A DNA stretch of 48,628 nt from an uncultured Eubacteriales bacterium (GTDB lineage Bacteria > Bacillota > Clostridia > Oscillospirales > Oscillospiraceae), in NCBI GenBank assembly GCA_900546615.1, contig URDJ01000021.1, positions 1 through 48,628 of the forward strand. Direction: 5' to 3'. The notes below the pieces were generated by a model, which was given only the letters and a program-made list of their open reading frames with translations, ran no database searches and was not told where the DNA came from. This document shows positions 30,854 through 40,638 of the stretch, piece by piece (position 1 is the stretch's first letter; each line of letters opens with the position of its first letter). The position numbers were made by a program, and so were the translations under genes.

Positions 30854-33727
30854 ATGCTCATCGATACCCAGAAACACGGTTTTACAGTTATCCGCAGCCG
30901 GGCGCTCCCGGAGCTGGACGCGCAGATGCACTACCTGCGCCACGAGCGCACCGGGCTTGAGCTGGTCTGGCTCGAGCGGGACGAGGTCAACATGACCTTC
31001 GGCATTGCCTTTCCGACCCTGCCGGAGGACGACACGGGCGTCTTTCACATCCTCGAGCACTCCGTGCTCTGCGGCTCCGAGAGGTATCCGGCAAAGGAGC
31101 CTTTCGTGGAGCTGATGAAGACCTCCATGAACACCTTCCTGAACGCCATGACCTTCCCGGACAAGACCTATTATCCCATTTCCAGCCGCAACCCGAAGGA
31201 CCTCATAAACCTGATGCGCGTCTACCTGGACGCCGTTTTCCGCCCCATGATCTATAAAAAGAGCGAGATATTCCGTCAGGAGGGCTGGCACTATGAGCTG
31301 TCCGGGGACGGCAGGCTCAGTCGCAAGGGCGTGGTCTACAACGAGATGCGCGGCGCTTTCGCGGACGCGGATGAGCTGGAGGTGCACGCCATCATGCGCG
31401 CGCTCTACCCGGACACGCCCTACCGATTCGTCTCCGGCGGCGACCCGGAGCATATACCGGAGCTGACGTACGAGAAATTTCTGGATTTCCACAGGCGCTT
31501 CTATTCCCCGTCGAACGCATACGTGTTCCTGGACGGCGCGCTGGACCTCGACGCGGTGCTCAGCGTGCTGGACGGGGAGTACCTAAGCACCCTCGAGCCG
31601 GGCGAGCGCCTGCCGGTGCCGCCGCTCCAGCCGCCGGTGCGTGCCGCACAGCAGCGTGTCGTGTTTGAGCTGTCGGCGGAGGAGGATGCCCGCTGCCGAT
31701 TCCGTCTCGCCTGGGGACGCGCGGCGGGCGAGATAACCGACCGCGAGCGGATGACCGCCATGCAGCTGCTCTGCACCGTGCTCTGCGGGAGCAATCAGTC
31801 CGTGCTCACGCGCGAGATGCTCGCCGCCGGCTATGGCGAGGCCGTCAGCATGATGCTCTGGGACGGCTGCGCCCAGCCCTTTATAAAGCTCGAGGTGCGC
31901 AACATGGCCGAGGAGGATATCGTCCCGGCAGGGGAGAAGCTGCGCGAAGTGCTCTCGGGCCTTGCTGAGAACGGCCTTGACCGCGGCGAGCTGGAGGCAG
32001 CCATGGCGAACCTCGAGTTCCAGCTGCGCGAGCGCGACTACGGCTACTATCCGCAGGGCCTCGGCATCAGCTTCGGCGTGCTCGACAGCTGGCTGCGAGG
32101 CGGCGAGCCGGAGGCTCTGGTGGAGGTCGGCGACCTGTTCGATACCCTGCGCAGGAGGATGGACGAGGGCTATTTTGAGGAGCTTATCCGCACCGTGCTG
32201 CTCGACTCCCCGCACACCTGCGAGGTGGTCATGGTCCCGTCGCATACAGCGGGGGAGGAGCGACGGGAGCGCGATTCGCGCGAGCTGGAGGCCATAGCCG
32301 GGTCGCTCAACGATGAGCAGCGCGCGCAGCTGCGCTCTCATCAGGCGGAGCTGGACGCATGGCAGGCCGGCGAGGACAGCCCGGAGGCAATAGCCTCTCT
32401 GCCCCGGCTCGCGCTCAGCGACATCAGCCCGGAGCCGGAGCGTTACCCGACGCGGGAGGATACGCTGGGCGGAGCGCCCATCCTGCGCCACGAGCTGCCA
32501 ACGTCGGAGATAAGCTATGTCTCGCTCTATTTTGACATCAGCGGCCTCGTCGGTGAAGACATCGCGGCCGTTAGTTTTCTCGGCGAGCTGCTCGGGAAGG
32601 TCGACACCGCCGCGCACACGGCTCAGGAGCTGAACCGACTGACCCAGCTTTACTGCGGCAGCATGAGTTTCTCGGTGGATGTGTACGAACGCAGCGCGGA
32701 GGAATACTGCGCCAAACTTACGGCCAGAGTCAGCGCCCTTGAGGGCAAGCTCGGCAAGGCGCTCGAGCTGCTCGGGGAGGTGCTTGCAAGCAGCCGCCTT
32801 GACTCTGAAAAAGAGGTCACGGACATCCTGCGCCAGAGACGCACCGGCATGATGCAGAAGCTCATGAACAATGGGCACGTCTCTGCGCTGGGCCGCGCGG
32901 CCTCCCAGCTCGCTGCGGGCGCGGCGGCAAACGAGTGGGCAGGCGGCTATGACTATTACTGCTGGCTCAAGCGACAGAACGCCGAACCCGACTTCGCGGC
33001 GCTGTCCGATACCCTCGCCGGCCTTGCCTCGCGCGTCATGGTACGCAGAGGGCTTACGGCAAGCATCACGGGCCTGCACAGCACCGCCGTGGACGAGGCG
33101 CTGGAGAAGCTCATCGCGTCGCTGCCCGAGGGCGCGGAGATATCTGGCCCGGGCGTTTCGCCCCGAGGCGCGCGGCGAGAGGGGATAGAGATACCCTCGG
33201 ACGTGGGCTGCGCCGCGCTGGGCGGCCTGAGCGGACAGTTCGACGGCCTCTGGCAGCTCGCCGGGCGTGTCGTGTCGCTAGAATACCTGTGGAACGCCGT
33301 GCGTGTGCAGGGCGGGGCCTACGGCACAGGCATGGTCACGCGTGTGAACGGATTTGACGGCTGCTACTCCTACCGCGACCCGAGCGCCGCCAAGACGCTC
33401 GAGACCTTCGCCCGCGCGCCTGAGTTTTTGCGCGGTTTCGCTGAACACGGCCCGGAGCTGGACGGCCTTATAACCGGCGCAGTTGCCGCCGGCGAACCGC
33501 TGCTCACACCGAGGGCCAAGGGCGAGGAGGCCGACGACCTCCACTTCCGCGGTATTACCTATGAGATGCGCCGCGCGCGCCGCGGACAGCTGCTGGACGC
33601 CGGATGCTCAGAGCTCGCGGAGATAGCCGAAAGGCTTGAGGAGATTCTCAGGCAGCCCGCCGTATGCGTGCTCGCGCCCGGAGCGGAGCTGAAACGCTGC
33701 TCGCTCGACGAGCTCAGCACGCTGTAA
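30854..33727 (+). CDS. M16C-family zinc metalloprotease (insulinase/PreP-like)
   Basis: 957 residues from the ATG at 30854 (AGGAGGGG site; a TATAAT box stands at 30823-30828). The inverted zinc motif HxxEH is His65-IL-Glu68-His69 within GVFHILEHSVLCGSERYPAK, and KGVVYNEMRGAFAD supplies the distal glutamate region. The M16C-associated domain (about 450-700) is followed by inactive M16 repeats, as in PreP/Cym1 and Bacillus-type homologues. These enzymes close as a clamshell and degrade unstructured peptides, presumably in the cytoplasm since there is no signal peptide. It is a single-gene transcript with its own promoter and terminator. Confidence 0.93.
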   Translation: MLIDTQKHGFTVIRSRALPELDAQMHYLRHERTGLELVWLERDEVNMTFGIAFPTLPEDDTGVFHILEHSVLCGSERYPAKEPFVELMKTSMNTFLNAMTFPDKTYYPISSRNPKDLINLMRVYLDAVFRPMIYKKSEIFRQEGWHYELSGDGRLSRKGVVYNEMRGAFADADELEVHAIMRALYPDTPYRFVSGGDPEHIPELTYEKFLDFHRRFYSPSNAYVFLDGALDLDAVLSVLDGEYLSTLEPGERLPVPPLQPPVRAAQQRVVFELSAEEDARCRFRLAWGRAAGEITDRERMTAMQLLCTVLCGSNQSVLTREMLAAGYGEAVSMMLWDGCAQPFIKLEVRNMAEEDIVPAGEKLREVLSGLAENGLDRGELEAAMANLEFQLRERDYGYYPQGLGISFGVLDSWLRGGEPEALVEVGDLFDTLRRRMDEGYFEELIRTVLLDSPHTCEVVMVPSHTAGEERRERDSRELEAIAGSLNDEQRAQLRSHQAELDAWQAGEDSPEAIASLPRLALSDISPEPERYPTREDTLGGAPILRHELPTSEISYVSLYFDISGLVGEDIAAVSFLGELLGKVDTAAHTAQELNRLTQLYCGSMSFSVDVYERSAEEYCAKLTARVSALEGKLGKALELLGEVLASSRLDSEKEVTDILRQRRTGMMQKLMNNGHVSALGRAASQLAAGAAANEWAGGYDYYCWLKRQNAEPDFAALSDTLAGLASRVMVRRGLTASITGLHSTAVDEALEKLIASLPEGAEISGPGVSPRGARREGIEIPSDVGCAALGGLSGQFDGLWQLAGRVVSLEYLWNAVRVQGGAYGTGMVTRVNGFDGCYSYRDPSAAKTLETFARAPEFLRGFAEHGPELDGLITGAVAAGEPLLTPRAKGEEADDLHFRGITYEMRRARRGQLLDAGCSELAEIAERLEEILRQPAVCVLAPGAELKRCSLDELSTL

Positions 33728-33745
33728 AGCAGATACGAAACACAC

Positions 33746-33772
33746 AAAGCCTCCGGTGCGCCGGGGGCTTTT
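33746..33772 (+). terminator. Terminator after the M16C gene
   Basis: AAAGCCTCCGG (33746-33756) pairs with CCGGGGGCTTT (33761-33771) with one G-T pair, followed by TT. The rest of 33773-33941 is AT-rich spacer with no gene. Confidence 0.85.
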
Positions 33773-33941
33773 GTTATACCCGTATTTGGTATATCAGACT
33801 TAATAATGTTGGCAGGACTCTCTGAAACCAAACAATGATAAACAGCAGAAAAGCCCACCAGCACAGTTTACTTTAGTGTATTATCAGCGTAAACGCTAAA
33901 ATTTTAATGTGAAATTAGTCGCAAAATGTCAGATATCAGCA

Positions 33942-33970
33942 TTGACAAGGACTTCAAATTGTTGTAGCAT
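33942..33970 (+). promoter_or_regulatory. Promoter of the oligopeptide ABC operon
   Basis: TTGACA (33942-33947, perfect) and TAGCAT (33965-33970) are 17 bases apart, about 100 bp before the substrate-binding-protein gene. A small GCCGCCGGAAACGGCGG hairpin lies in the leader near 34023-34039. Confidence 0.65.
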
Positions 33971-34071
33971 TTAATTCATATTCATATAGGGTGCAGGGGT
34001 ATAAGGGGATAACGTCCTGATCGCCGCCGGAAACGGCGGTGTTTGGATATAGAAATCAAAAGGGGGAGAAA

Positions 34072-36222
34072 ATGATGAGAGACTGGATAAAAAAAGCATT
34101 TGCCCTCGCGCTGTGCCTTGCCATGGTGCTGTCGCTGGCGGCATGCGGCGGGACTGAGACGCCCACGCCTACCGCGACGGAGCCGAGTGAAGACGTTGAG
34201 ACTGAGGGCGGCATCCTCGAGAACGATGAGGACATCTACATGGCCGCAATGGGCGACTTCTACGACGCGTATATGGCGGCTTTTGAGGCCGAGACGCTCA
34301 GCGAGCGCTGGGCGCTGATGGCGATAGCCGAGGCGAAGTTCCTCGAGAGCGGCGTCGCCACGCCGATGTATACCGCGGGCGGCTGCTATGCCATGAGCCG
34401 CGTGCCCTTCCGTGCAGGAGGCTATGCCTCCTGGCTGGGCGACCGCGTCTATTATGACCAGATGGTGATTACTAACGAGATAATCACTACCGAGGACTAC
34501 GAGCATCTGGTTGAGATGTGGTACGAGCTGACCGGCACCGGCACTTATACCCAGAGCGCCGTGGAGTACCTTACGGAGAAGGGCTATACCTTCACCGACA
34601 CTGGCACCACCACCTTCGACCGCGTCGGCACGACCTGGGACTTCCTGAGCGACGGGGACTACCACGACGACGCGAGCTTTATAGATTACCTTTATCAGTA
34701 TGACAGCGAGGGCGTGCTCCAGCCGCATCTGGCCACCAGTTATGAGGTGAGCGAGGACGGGCTGACCTACACCTTCTACATCCGCGAGGGCGTCGTCTGG
34801 GTGGACAGCCAGGGCCGCCAGGTCGCGGAGCTGACCGCTGACGACTGGGTCGCGGGCCTTCAGCACGTGGCCGATGCGGGCGGCAGCGCAGCCAACATGC
34901 TGCTCGGCGTACTAGAGGGCCTCGACGCTTACGTCTACGGCGAGACGACTGATTTCACCACCGTCGGCGTCAAGGCGGTCGACGAATATACCCTGCAATA
35001 TACACTGGTTGAGGAGTGCCCGTATTTCATGACCATGATAGCGGACGCCTGCTTCACGCCGATGAGCAGGAGCTACTATCTCAGCCAGGGCGGCGTGTTC
35101 GGCATGGCGGAGTACGACGAGGCCATTGCCGGCAGCACCTACATGTACGGTACCGATCAGGACCACATCGCCTACTGCGGCCCGTACCTGTGCACCAATG
35201 TCACCGATAAGAACTCCATCAATTACATAGCCAACGAGAGCTACTGGAACGCTGAGAACGTGCAGATAAAGGCCGTGAACTTCATCTACGACGACGGCAG
35301 CGACGTGACCCGCGAGTACAATGACTTCACGGTGAACGGCGTCGGCACGACGATGGTGCTCGATACAGCTCAGCTCGAAATAGCAAAGAAGGACGGAAAC
35401 TTCGACAAGTACGTCCATGTCGCACCCAACGTGACGAACATATTCCTGATGTGGTTCAACGAGAACCGTCAGGTCTACGCCAACGTTCCCGACGGTGCCT
35501 GCGTGTCGAGCAAGACTGAGGAGCAGAAGGAGGTCAGCCGCGCTGCCCTGCAGAACCAGCACTTCCGTCTGGCCCTCGGCTACTCCATCGACCGCGCGAG
35601 CTACATCTCGCAGAGTCTGGGTGAGGACCTCAAGTACGTCTGCCTGCGCAACAGCTATGTGCCTGGCGACTTCGTGAGCCTCGAGGAGACCGTCACGGTA
35701 GATATCAACGGCACGCCGACGACTTTCGAGGCGGGTACCTTCTACGGCGAGATAGTCCAGGCGCAGGTCACTGCCGACGGCTATCCCTTCAAGGTCTGGG
35801 ACGAGGAGGCACATTCCAGCGACGGCTTTGACGGCTGGTACAATGTCGAGAACGCCATGAGCGAGCTCGAGCTGGCGATCGCTGAACTCGAGGCTATGGG
35901 ATATGAGATAAGCGCTGAGAACCCGGTGGTCCTCGACTACCCGTACAGCGCCTATAATGAGACCGCCACGAATCAGGCGGTCGTGCTCAAGACCTGCATA
36001 GAGGCGGCTCTGGGCGGCATGGTGGAACTATCCCTCATCGAGTGCCAGGACGCCACTGAGAACCTGAACGCATGGTTTAACACCAACTCCGGCGCGGAGT
36101 ACAATTACGACCTGGGCGGCCTGGGCGGCATCGGCGCCGATTTCGGCGACCCCGAGACCTATCTTGACGGCCTGCTGCCCTACGGCGACGGCTTCGCTAT
36201 CAGGAAAATGGGCATCTGGTGA
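34072..36222 (+). CDS. Peptide-type ABC transporter substrate-binding lipoprotein (SBP_bac_5)
   Basis: 716 residues from the ATG at 34072 (AAGGGGGAG site; a second ATG directly follows). The lipoprotein signal ends in the lipobox LAAC. Family-5 features are visible: VLQPHLATSYEVSEDGLTYTFYIREGVVW, the usual entry motif (here about residues 221-249), TADDWVAGLQHVAD, LQNQHFRLALGYSIDRASY (ALQ...R.AL.Y.IDR) and AVVLKTCIEAALGG. It is about 170 residues longer than OppA, with an extra acidic helical stretch right after the lipobox (about 40-170). It binds peptides or similar ligands outside the membrane and delivers them to the permeases encoded next. Confidence 0.92.
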   Translation: MMRDWIKKAFALALCLAMVLSLAACGGTETPTPTATEPSEDVETEGGILENDEDIYMAAMGDFYDAYMAAFEAETLSERWALMAIAEAKFLESGVATPMYTAGGCYAMSRVPFRAGGYASWLGDRVYYDQMVITNEIITTEDYEHLVEMWYELTGTGTYTQSAVEYLTEKGYTFTDTGTTTFDRVGTTWDFLSDGDYHDDASFIDYLYQYDSEGVLQPHLATSYEVSEDGLTYTFYIREGVVWVDSQGRQVAELTADDWVAGLQHVADAGGSAANMLLGVLEGLDAYVYGETTDFTTVGVKAVDEYTLQYTLVEECPYFMTMIADACFTPMSRSYYLSQGGVFGMAEYDEAIAGSTYMYGTDQDHIAYCGPYLCTNVTDKNSINYIANESYWNAENVQIKAVNFIYDDGSDVTREYNDFTVNGVGTTMVLDTAQLEIAKKDGNFDKYVHVAPNVTNIFLMWFNENRQVYANVPDGACVSSKTEEQKEVSRAALQNQHFRLALGYSIDRASYISQSLGEDLKYVCLRNSYVPGDFVSLEETVTVDINGTPTTFEAGTFYGEIVQAQVTADGYPFKVWDEEAHSSDGFDGWYNVENAMSELELAIAELEAMGYEISAENPVVLDYPYSAYNETATNQAVVLKTCIEAALGGMVELSLIECQDATENLNAWFNTNSGAEYNYDLGGLGGIGADFGDPETYLDGLLPYGDGFAIRKMGIW

Positions 36223-36303
36223 TACCACAAGAGCAATTGAAATGATCCAGGCGGGGCGGATGGCGGTCGCTATTCGCCCCGTCCCATTCAAGGGAGCGCG
36301 CTT

Positions 36304-37875
36304 ATGGTAAAGTATTTTTTCAGACGGTTTTTCCGGGGCTGCATCTCGGTCATCATAGCGATAGCGCTTATAATGATGATGGTGTTCTCCTGGCTGGACG
36401 ACACCCTCATTTTCGCCGAGGACGAGCAGTATGTAAAACTGAGCAATAACCAGAGGACCCTCTACATGTATCAGAAGTGGGAGGAGTACGACTACCTCGA
36501 CTACGTGCCGTATACCGACTGGCTGAACCAGCTGGTGGCGAGCGGCGAGCTGACCGAGGACGAGCGCGCCGATGTTGTCACCATAGGCCGCACTCCCGAG
36601 CGTGACAGCGATGAGACGGCAGCTTATATCGCGCGCTTCACCGAGGAGTACGAGGCGCTGGGTTATACCGTCGTCCGCCTGGACGCGGTCATGGCCACAC
36701 CGAACCGTGTGGCGACAGGCGGTACTGCGAGCCTGTTCGCCTACCAGAACACTCCGCTCATCATACGCCTGTGGAATTTCTTCACCGGAATTTTTGAATT
36801 TGACAATATCAACTATGTTGAAGAGGACATTGAGGACAGGGGCCTGACCTTCACGCTCTATGACCCTGCCTACGGCGGGGAGAAGTTTTCCCCGGCAATC
36901 ATGGGCAACGGTACCTACCACAAGTACCTGCTCTACTTCGACAACCGTTTTCCGTATATACATCAGAATTTCCTGACCATGCACCTCGGTACGAGCTACA
37001 GCGTCAACAAGGGCGTGGATGCTTTTGAGACCATGATACAGCCGCAGGGCAACTATGTGCGCTCAACGACCTATTACCCGAGCGGAGAGGTGCAGAACAG
37101 CGCGGACGACCTGCACTCGGCCACGTATCTGGCGGGCTCGAGAGAGCTGAATCAGGTCTATGCCGAGCTGTATACCGACGATTACACGAACGTGTCGCTG
37201 GTGAAGGACAGCGGCTCGCGCATGTATTACTCCTTTGTCGTCAGCATCATCGCCTCGGCGCTGGCCTATATGATCGGCCTGCCGCTGGGCATCCTGATGG
37301 CGAAGAAGAAGGACACCTGGGTCGACAGCCTCGGCAATGCCTACGTCGTGCTCATCATGGCTGTGCCTGGCCTCGCGTACATGCTGATGCTGAAGGCAGT
37401 CGGCAATAAGATGGGCCTGCCGACGACATTCTCGCTGGATAACCCGACCTGGCTCATGTATATCATGCCGATAGCGTCCTCGGCCATAAGCGCAATAGCG
37501 GGCGAGATGCGCTGGATGCGGCGGTACATGGTGGACCAGATGAACTCCGACTACGTCAAGTTCGCGCGAAGCGAGGGCCTGAGCGAGCGGGAGATATTCA
37601 CGAAGCACATCTTCAAGAATGCGGCGATACCGATAGTACACGGCATACCCGGCTCGATAACGGGAGCGCTCTCCGGCGCAATAATCATGGAGCAGGTGTA
37701 CCTCATCCCGGGCGTCGGCGGGCTGCTCGTGCAGGCGATTGGCGCGTACGACAACGCCGTCATCGTCGGCGTGGCGCTGTTCTACGGGGTACTGTTCATA
37801 ATCTCCGCCATAATGGGCGACATACTCATGGCGGTCATGGACCCGCGTATCTCCTACACGTCTAAAGCGAGGTGA
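36304..37875 (+). CDS. ABC transporter permease (DppB/OppB type) with a large extracytoplasmic insertion
   Basis: 523 residues; AAGGGAG precedes the ATG. Members of the family usually have 310-350. After the first helix (GCISVIIAIALIMMMVFSWL) comes a soluble region of about 280 residues before SFVVSIIASALAYMIGLPLG, against about 90 normally. The second part is a regular BPD_transp_1 domain: MRWMRRYMVDQMNSDYVKFA, RSEGLSEREIFTKHIFKNAA (the EAA loop that contacts the ATPase) and IIMEQVYLIPGVGGLLVQAI. The expanded loop faces the substrate-binding protein and may match that protein's own extra region. It pairs with the permease starting 6 bp downstream. Confidence 0.9.
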   Translation: MVKYFFRRFFRGCISVIIAIALIMMMVFSWLDDTLIFAEDEQYVKLSNNQRTLYMYQKWEEYDYLDYVPYTDWLNQLVASGELTEDERADVVTIGRTPERDSDETAAYIARFTEEYEALGYTVVRLDAVMATPNRVATGGTASLFAYQNTPLIIRLWNFFTGIFEFDNINYVEEDIEDRGLTFTLYDPAYGGEKFSPAIMGNGTYHKYLLYFDNRFPYIHQNFLTMHLGTSYSVNKGVDAFETMIQPQGNYVRSTTYYPSGEVQNSADDLHSATYLAGSRELNQVYAELYTDDYTNVSLVKDSGSRMYYSFVVSIIASALAYMIGLPLGILMAKKKDTWVDSLGNAYVVLIMAVPGLAYMLMLKAVGNKMGLPTTFSLDNPTWLMYIMPIASSAISAIAGEMRWMRRYMVDQMNSDYVKFARSEGLSEREIFTKHIFKNAAIPIVHGIPGSITGALSGAIIMEQVYLIPGVGGLLVQAIGAYDNAVIVGVALFYGVLFIISAIMGDILMAVMDPRISYTSKAR

Positions 37876-37881
37876 TTTGAG

Positions 37882-38871
37882 ATGGCAGTTGCAACGCAGG
37901 AAGATTTTGTACGTCTGGACGACACCGGGCTTACGGACGAGGAGCTTTTTGAGCGCGTCCCGCAGGACGTGTCCGCGGTCGAGAAGATAACCGCGCCGCG
38001 ATACTCGTACTGGCACAGTGTTTTCAGGGTGTTTTTCCGCAAAAAGACCAATATAATCATTCTCGTGATGTTCGCCGTCATCATCGCCTTCACATATGTG
38101 TACCCCGCCGTCATGGGCTACGACCGCTACGGCAACATCATGGACGCTGCGGCGAAGCACCTTTCCCCGCGCGAGGCCATAGAGAAGTTCGGCTTCTCGA
38201 TCAGGTGGATATTCGGCACGGGCGCGTCGGGGCAGTCGACCTTCGACTCGATGTGGTACGGCGCCAGGATAAGCCTTTCGCTGGCCTTCCTGTGCACCAT
38301 AATAAACTTCTCCATCGGCATCGTCGTCGGCGCGATCTGGGGCTTCTCCAAGAAGGTCGACCTTGTGATGAACGAGGTGCGCAATGTGGTGAGCAACGTG
38401 CCAGGCACGCTCATCATTTCCGTCTGGGTGCTGGTGTTCTCGCCCAGCTTCGGCACGCTGCTGTTTGCTATGTGCGTCACGGGCTGGATAGGCATAGCCT
38501 ACGCGCTCAGGACGCAGGTCATCATCATACGCGACCGTGAGTACAACCTTGCCTCAAGATGCCTCGGCTCGTCCACGGCGCGCATAGCGCTCAAGAACAT
38601 CCTGCCGTTTATGATAAGTTTCATCGTGACGGTCATGGCGCAGCAGATACCGGCGTATATCGCGAGCGAGGCGTTTTTGAGCTATATCGGCCTCGGCATC
38701 TCGGATACGACGCTCGGCAAGATACTTTACAACTCGCAGAGCGCCATGGTCACGCCCGGCTGGGAATGGGAGTTCTGGTGTCCCGTCATGCTCAGCGCGT
38801 TCATCTCGGTCGTACTGTTCCTGATAGGCCAGAACCTCGGCGACGCCGCCGACCCGAGGACACACATGTAA
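37882..38871 (+). CDS. ABC transporter permease (DppC/OppC type)
   Basis: 329 residues, normal length. An N-terminal cytoplasmic tail of about 45 residues is followed by the first helix (NIIILVMFAVIIAFTYVYPA), then WIFGTGASGQSTFDSMWYGA, the typical D.xGRD.xS.xxxGA region in variant form, IKNFSIG-type helices, and the EAA loop NLASRCLGSSTARIALKNIL. FLSYIGLGISDTTLGKIL and the end LIGQNLGDAADPRTHM are standard for DppC. It is the second half of the peptide permease and is followed 14 bp later by the first ATPase. Confidence 0.93.
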   Translation: MAVATQEDFVRLDDTGLTDEELFERVPQDVSAVEKITAPRYSYWHSVFRVFFRKKTNIIILVMFAVIIAFTYVYPAVMGYDRYGNIMDAAAKHLSPREAIEKFGFSIRWIFGTGASGQSTFDSMWYGARISLSLAFLCTIINFSIGIVVGAIWGFSKKVDLVMNEVRNVVSNVPGTLIISVWVLVFSPSFGTLLFAMCVTGWIGIAYALRTQVIIIRDREYNLASRCLGSSTARIALKNILPFMISFIVTVMAQQIPAYIASEAFLSYIGLGISDTTLGKILYNSQSAMVTPGWEWEFWCPVMLSAFISVVLFLIGQNLGDAADPRTHM

Positions 38872-38885
38872 CGGGGGCGCGGGAC

Positions 38886-40625
38886 ATGGAAGATAAGAAG
38901 GTACTGCTGTCAATTAAAGACCTCTGGGTCAAGTTCCGCGTCCGCGGAAGGGTGCTTACAGCCATACGGAACGTGTCGCTGGACATATACGAGAACGAGT
39001 CCATAGCCATCGTCGGCGAGTCTGGCTGCGGCAAGAGCGTGCTGACCAAGACATTTGCGGGCATGCTGGACAATAACGGCTTTATAGACGGCGGCAGCGT
39101 AGTGTTCAACGACGATACGCTGACTGACGTGAGCTTTGTCATTGGCGCGGGCGCGATAGCCAAAGCCGAGGCCCGGCTGAACGAGTATTCAAAGCTGGAG
39201 CTTGGGGCAGGGACATATCTCGAGATGCGCGCTCTGGAGCGCGACCGGCAGGAACGGCTCACGCTCAGCAGTGAGGAAGCCGCGGCTTTTGAGAAGCAGA
39301 AGCGGGAGCTGAGGTTCCGGCGCACGCAGCTGCAAAACGAGAAGCAGACATTCGACCGCTCGAAGGAAAAGGATAAGATAAAGGAGGCGGGGCGCCGCAT
39401 ATCCGAGCTGGACGCCCGGCTGGACGAGCTGGAGCGCAGCCGCAAAGCGACCATACGCGAGCATGCCGCACAAACAAGGGGAGACGCCGCTTACAATGCG
39501 GAGTATGAGAGACGCATGGCAGAGCTGAAGGCGCGCTACGAGCGCGAGTGCGCGGGGGAGATAAGCGCCGCGCAGAGGGCGAGGAACAACACCCTCGCCA
39601 AAGAGATCTGCCTGTCACTGGGCAGATACCCGCTCAAGGGCCGCAGGAAGCTTGAGAATAAGCTCTATGGTGCGATAAAGCAGGCAATGACCACGGGTGA
39701 GGACCTCTCCGACGAGGCGAAGCTGAACGGTATATTTGAGAACGCCGTTTTCCGCGTGAAGTATCTGGGAGAAGAAGGCGGCCGGATGCACGGCTCGCTG
39801 GTGCTCGACCTCGCGCGCACAGACTGCGTAGTCGACTGGACGAAGATACGCGGCCAGAGGATAGCGACCATATTCCAGGACCCGATGACGAGCCTTAACC
39901 CCATCATGACCATAGGCAGCCAGATAACCTCGGTCATCATGAAGCACCAGAATGTCTCGGAGATAGAGGCGCGCAAGCGCGCCATACTGCTCATGAAGAA
40001 GGTCGGCATCCCAAACGCTGAGAACCGCTTCGACGACTACCCATTCCAGTACTCCGGCGGCATGAGGCAGAGAATAGTCATAGCCATTGCGCTCTCCTGC
40101 CAACCGAAGATACTCATCTGCGATGAGCCGACGACGGCGCTGGACGTCACTATACAGGCGCAGATAATAAAGCTCATCAAGGACCTGCAAAAGGAATTCG
40201 GATATACCATCGTGTTCATCACGCACGACCTCGGCGTCGTGGCGAACGTGGCGGACAGGGTCGCGGTGTTGTACGCCGGGCAGATAGTCGAACTGGGCAC
40301 GGTGGAGGAGGTCTTCTACGACCCGCGCCATCCCTACACCTGGGCGCTGCTCAGCTCTCTGCCGCAGCTCATGGACAGGGGCACGAAGCTGTATTCGATA
40401 GCGGGCACGCCGCCGAGCCTCTATAACGAGATTGTAGGCGACGCCTTTGCCCCGCGCAACCCCTACTGTCTGCGCGTGGATACCCTGCGCGAGCCGCCGA
40501 TGTTCAAGGTCTCGGATACGCACTACGCCAAGACCTGGCTGCTCGACCCGCGCGCGCCGAAAGTGGAAAAGCCGGAGATCATCCACGACATTCACGGCAC
40601 ACTGATGAAAGTGTTCAACATCTAG
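38886..40625 (+). CDS. ABC transporter ATP-binding protein (DppD/OppD type) with a long coiled-coil insertion
   Basis: 579 residues, against about 330 for the family. Walker A is GESGCGKS at 44-51. The Q-loop, [19 protein letters not shown], which normally comes about 45 residues later, is at about 329, so about 230 residues are inserted in between. The insert (about 80-300) is charged and helical, with heptad-like stretches ([40 protein letters not shown]) and a basic segment [20 protein letters not shown]. The remaining core is intact: signature [15 protein letters not shown], Walker [14 protein letters not shown]-loop [15 protein letters not shown], and the C-terminal [12 protein letters not shown] segment. 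It hydrolyses ATP with its partner at 40639. Confidence 0.92.
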   Translation: MEDKKVLLSIKDLWVKFRVRGRVLTAIRNVSLDIYENESIAIVGESGCGKSVLTKTFAGMLDNNGFIDGGSVVFNDDTLTDVSFVIGAGAIAKAEARLNEYSKLELGAGTYLEMRALERDRQERLTLSSEEAAAFEKQKRELRFRRTQLQNEKQTFDRSKEKDKIKEAGRRISELDARLDELERSRKATIREHAAQTRGDAAYNAEYERRMAELKARYERECAGEISAAQRARNNTLAKEICLSLGRYPLKGRRKLENKLYGAIKQAMTTGEDLSDEAKLNGIFENAVFRVKYLGEEGGRMHGSLVLDLARTDCVVDWTKIRGQRIATIFQDPMTSLNPIMTIGSQITSVIMKHQNVSEIEARKRAILLMKKVGIPNAENRFDDYPFQYSGGMRQRIVIAIALSCQPKILICDEPTTALDVTIQAQIIKLIKDLQKEFGYTIVFITHDLGVVANVADRVAVLYAGQIVELGTVEEVFYDPRHPYTWALLSSLPQLMDRGTKLYSIAGTPPSLYNEIVGDAFAPRNPYCLRVDTLREPPMFKVSDTHYAKTWLLDPRAPKVEKPEIIHDIHGTLMKVFNI

Positions 40626-40638
40626 GAGGTGGTCACGC

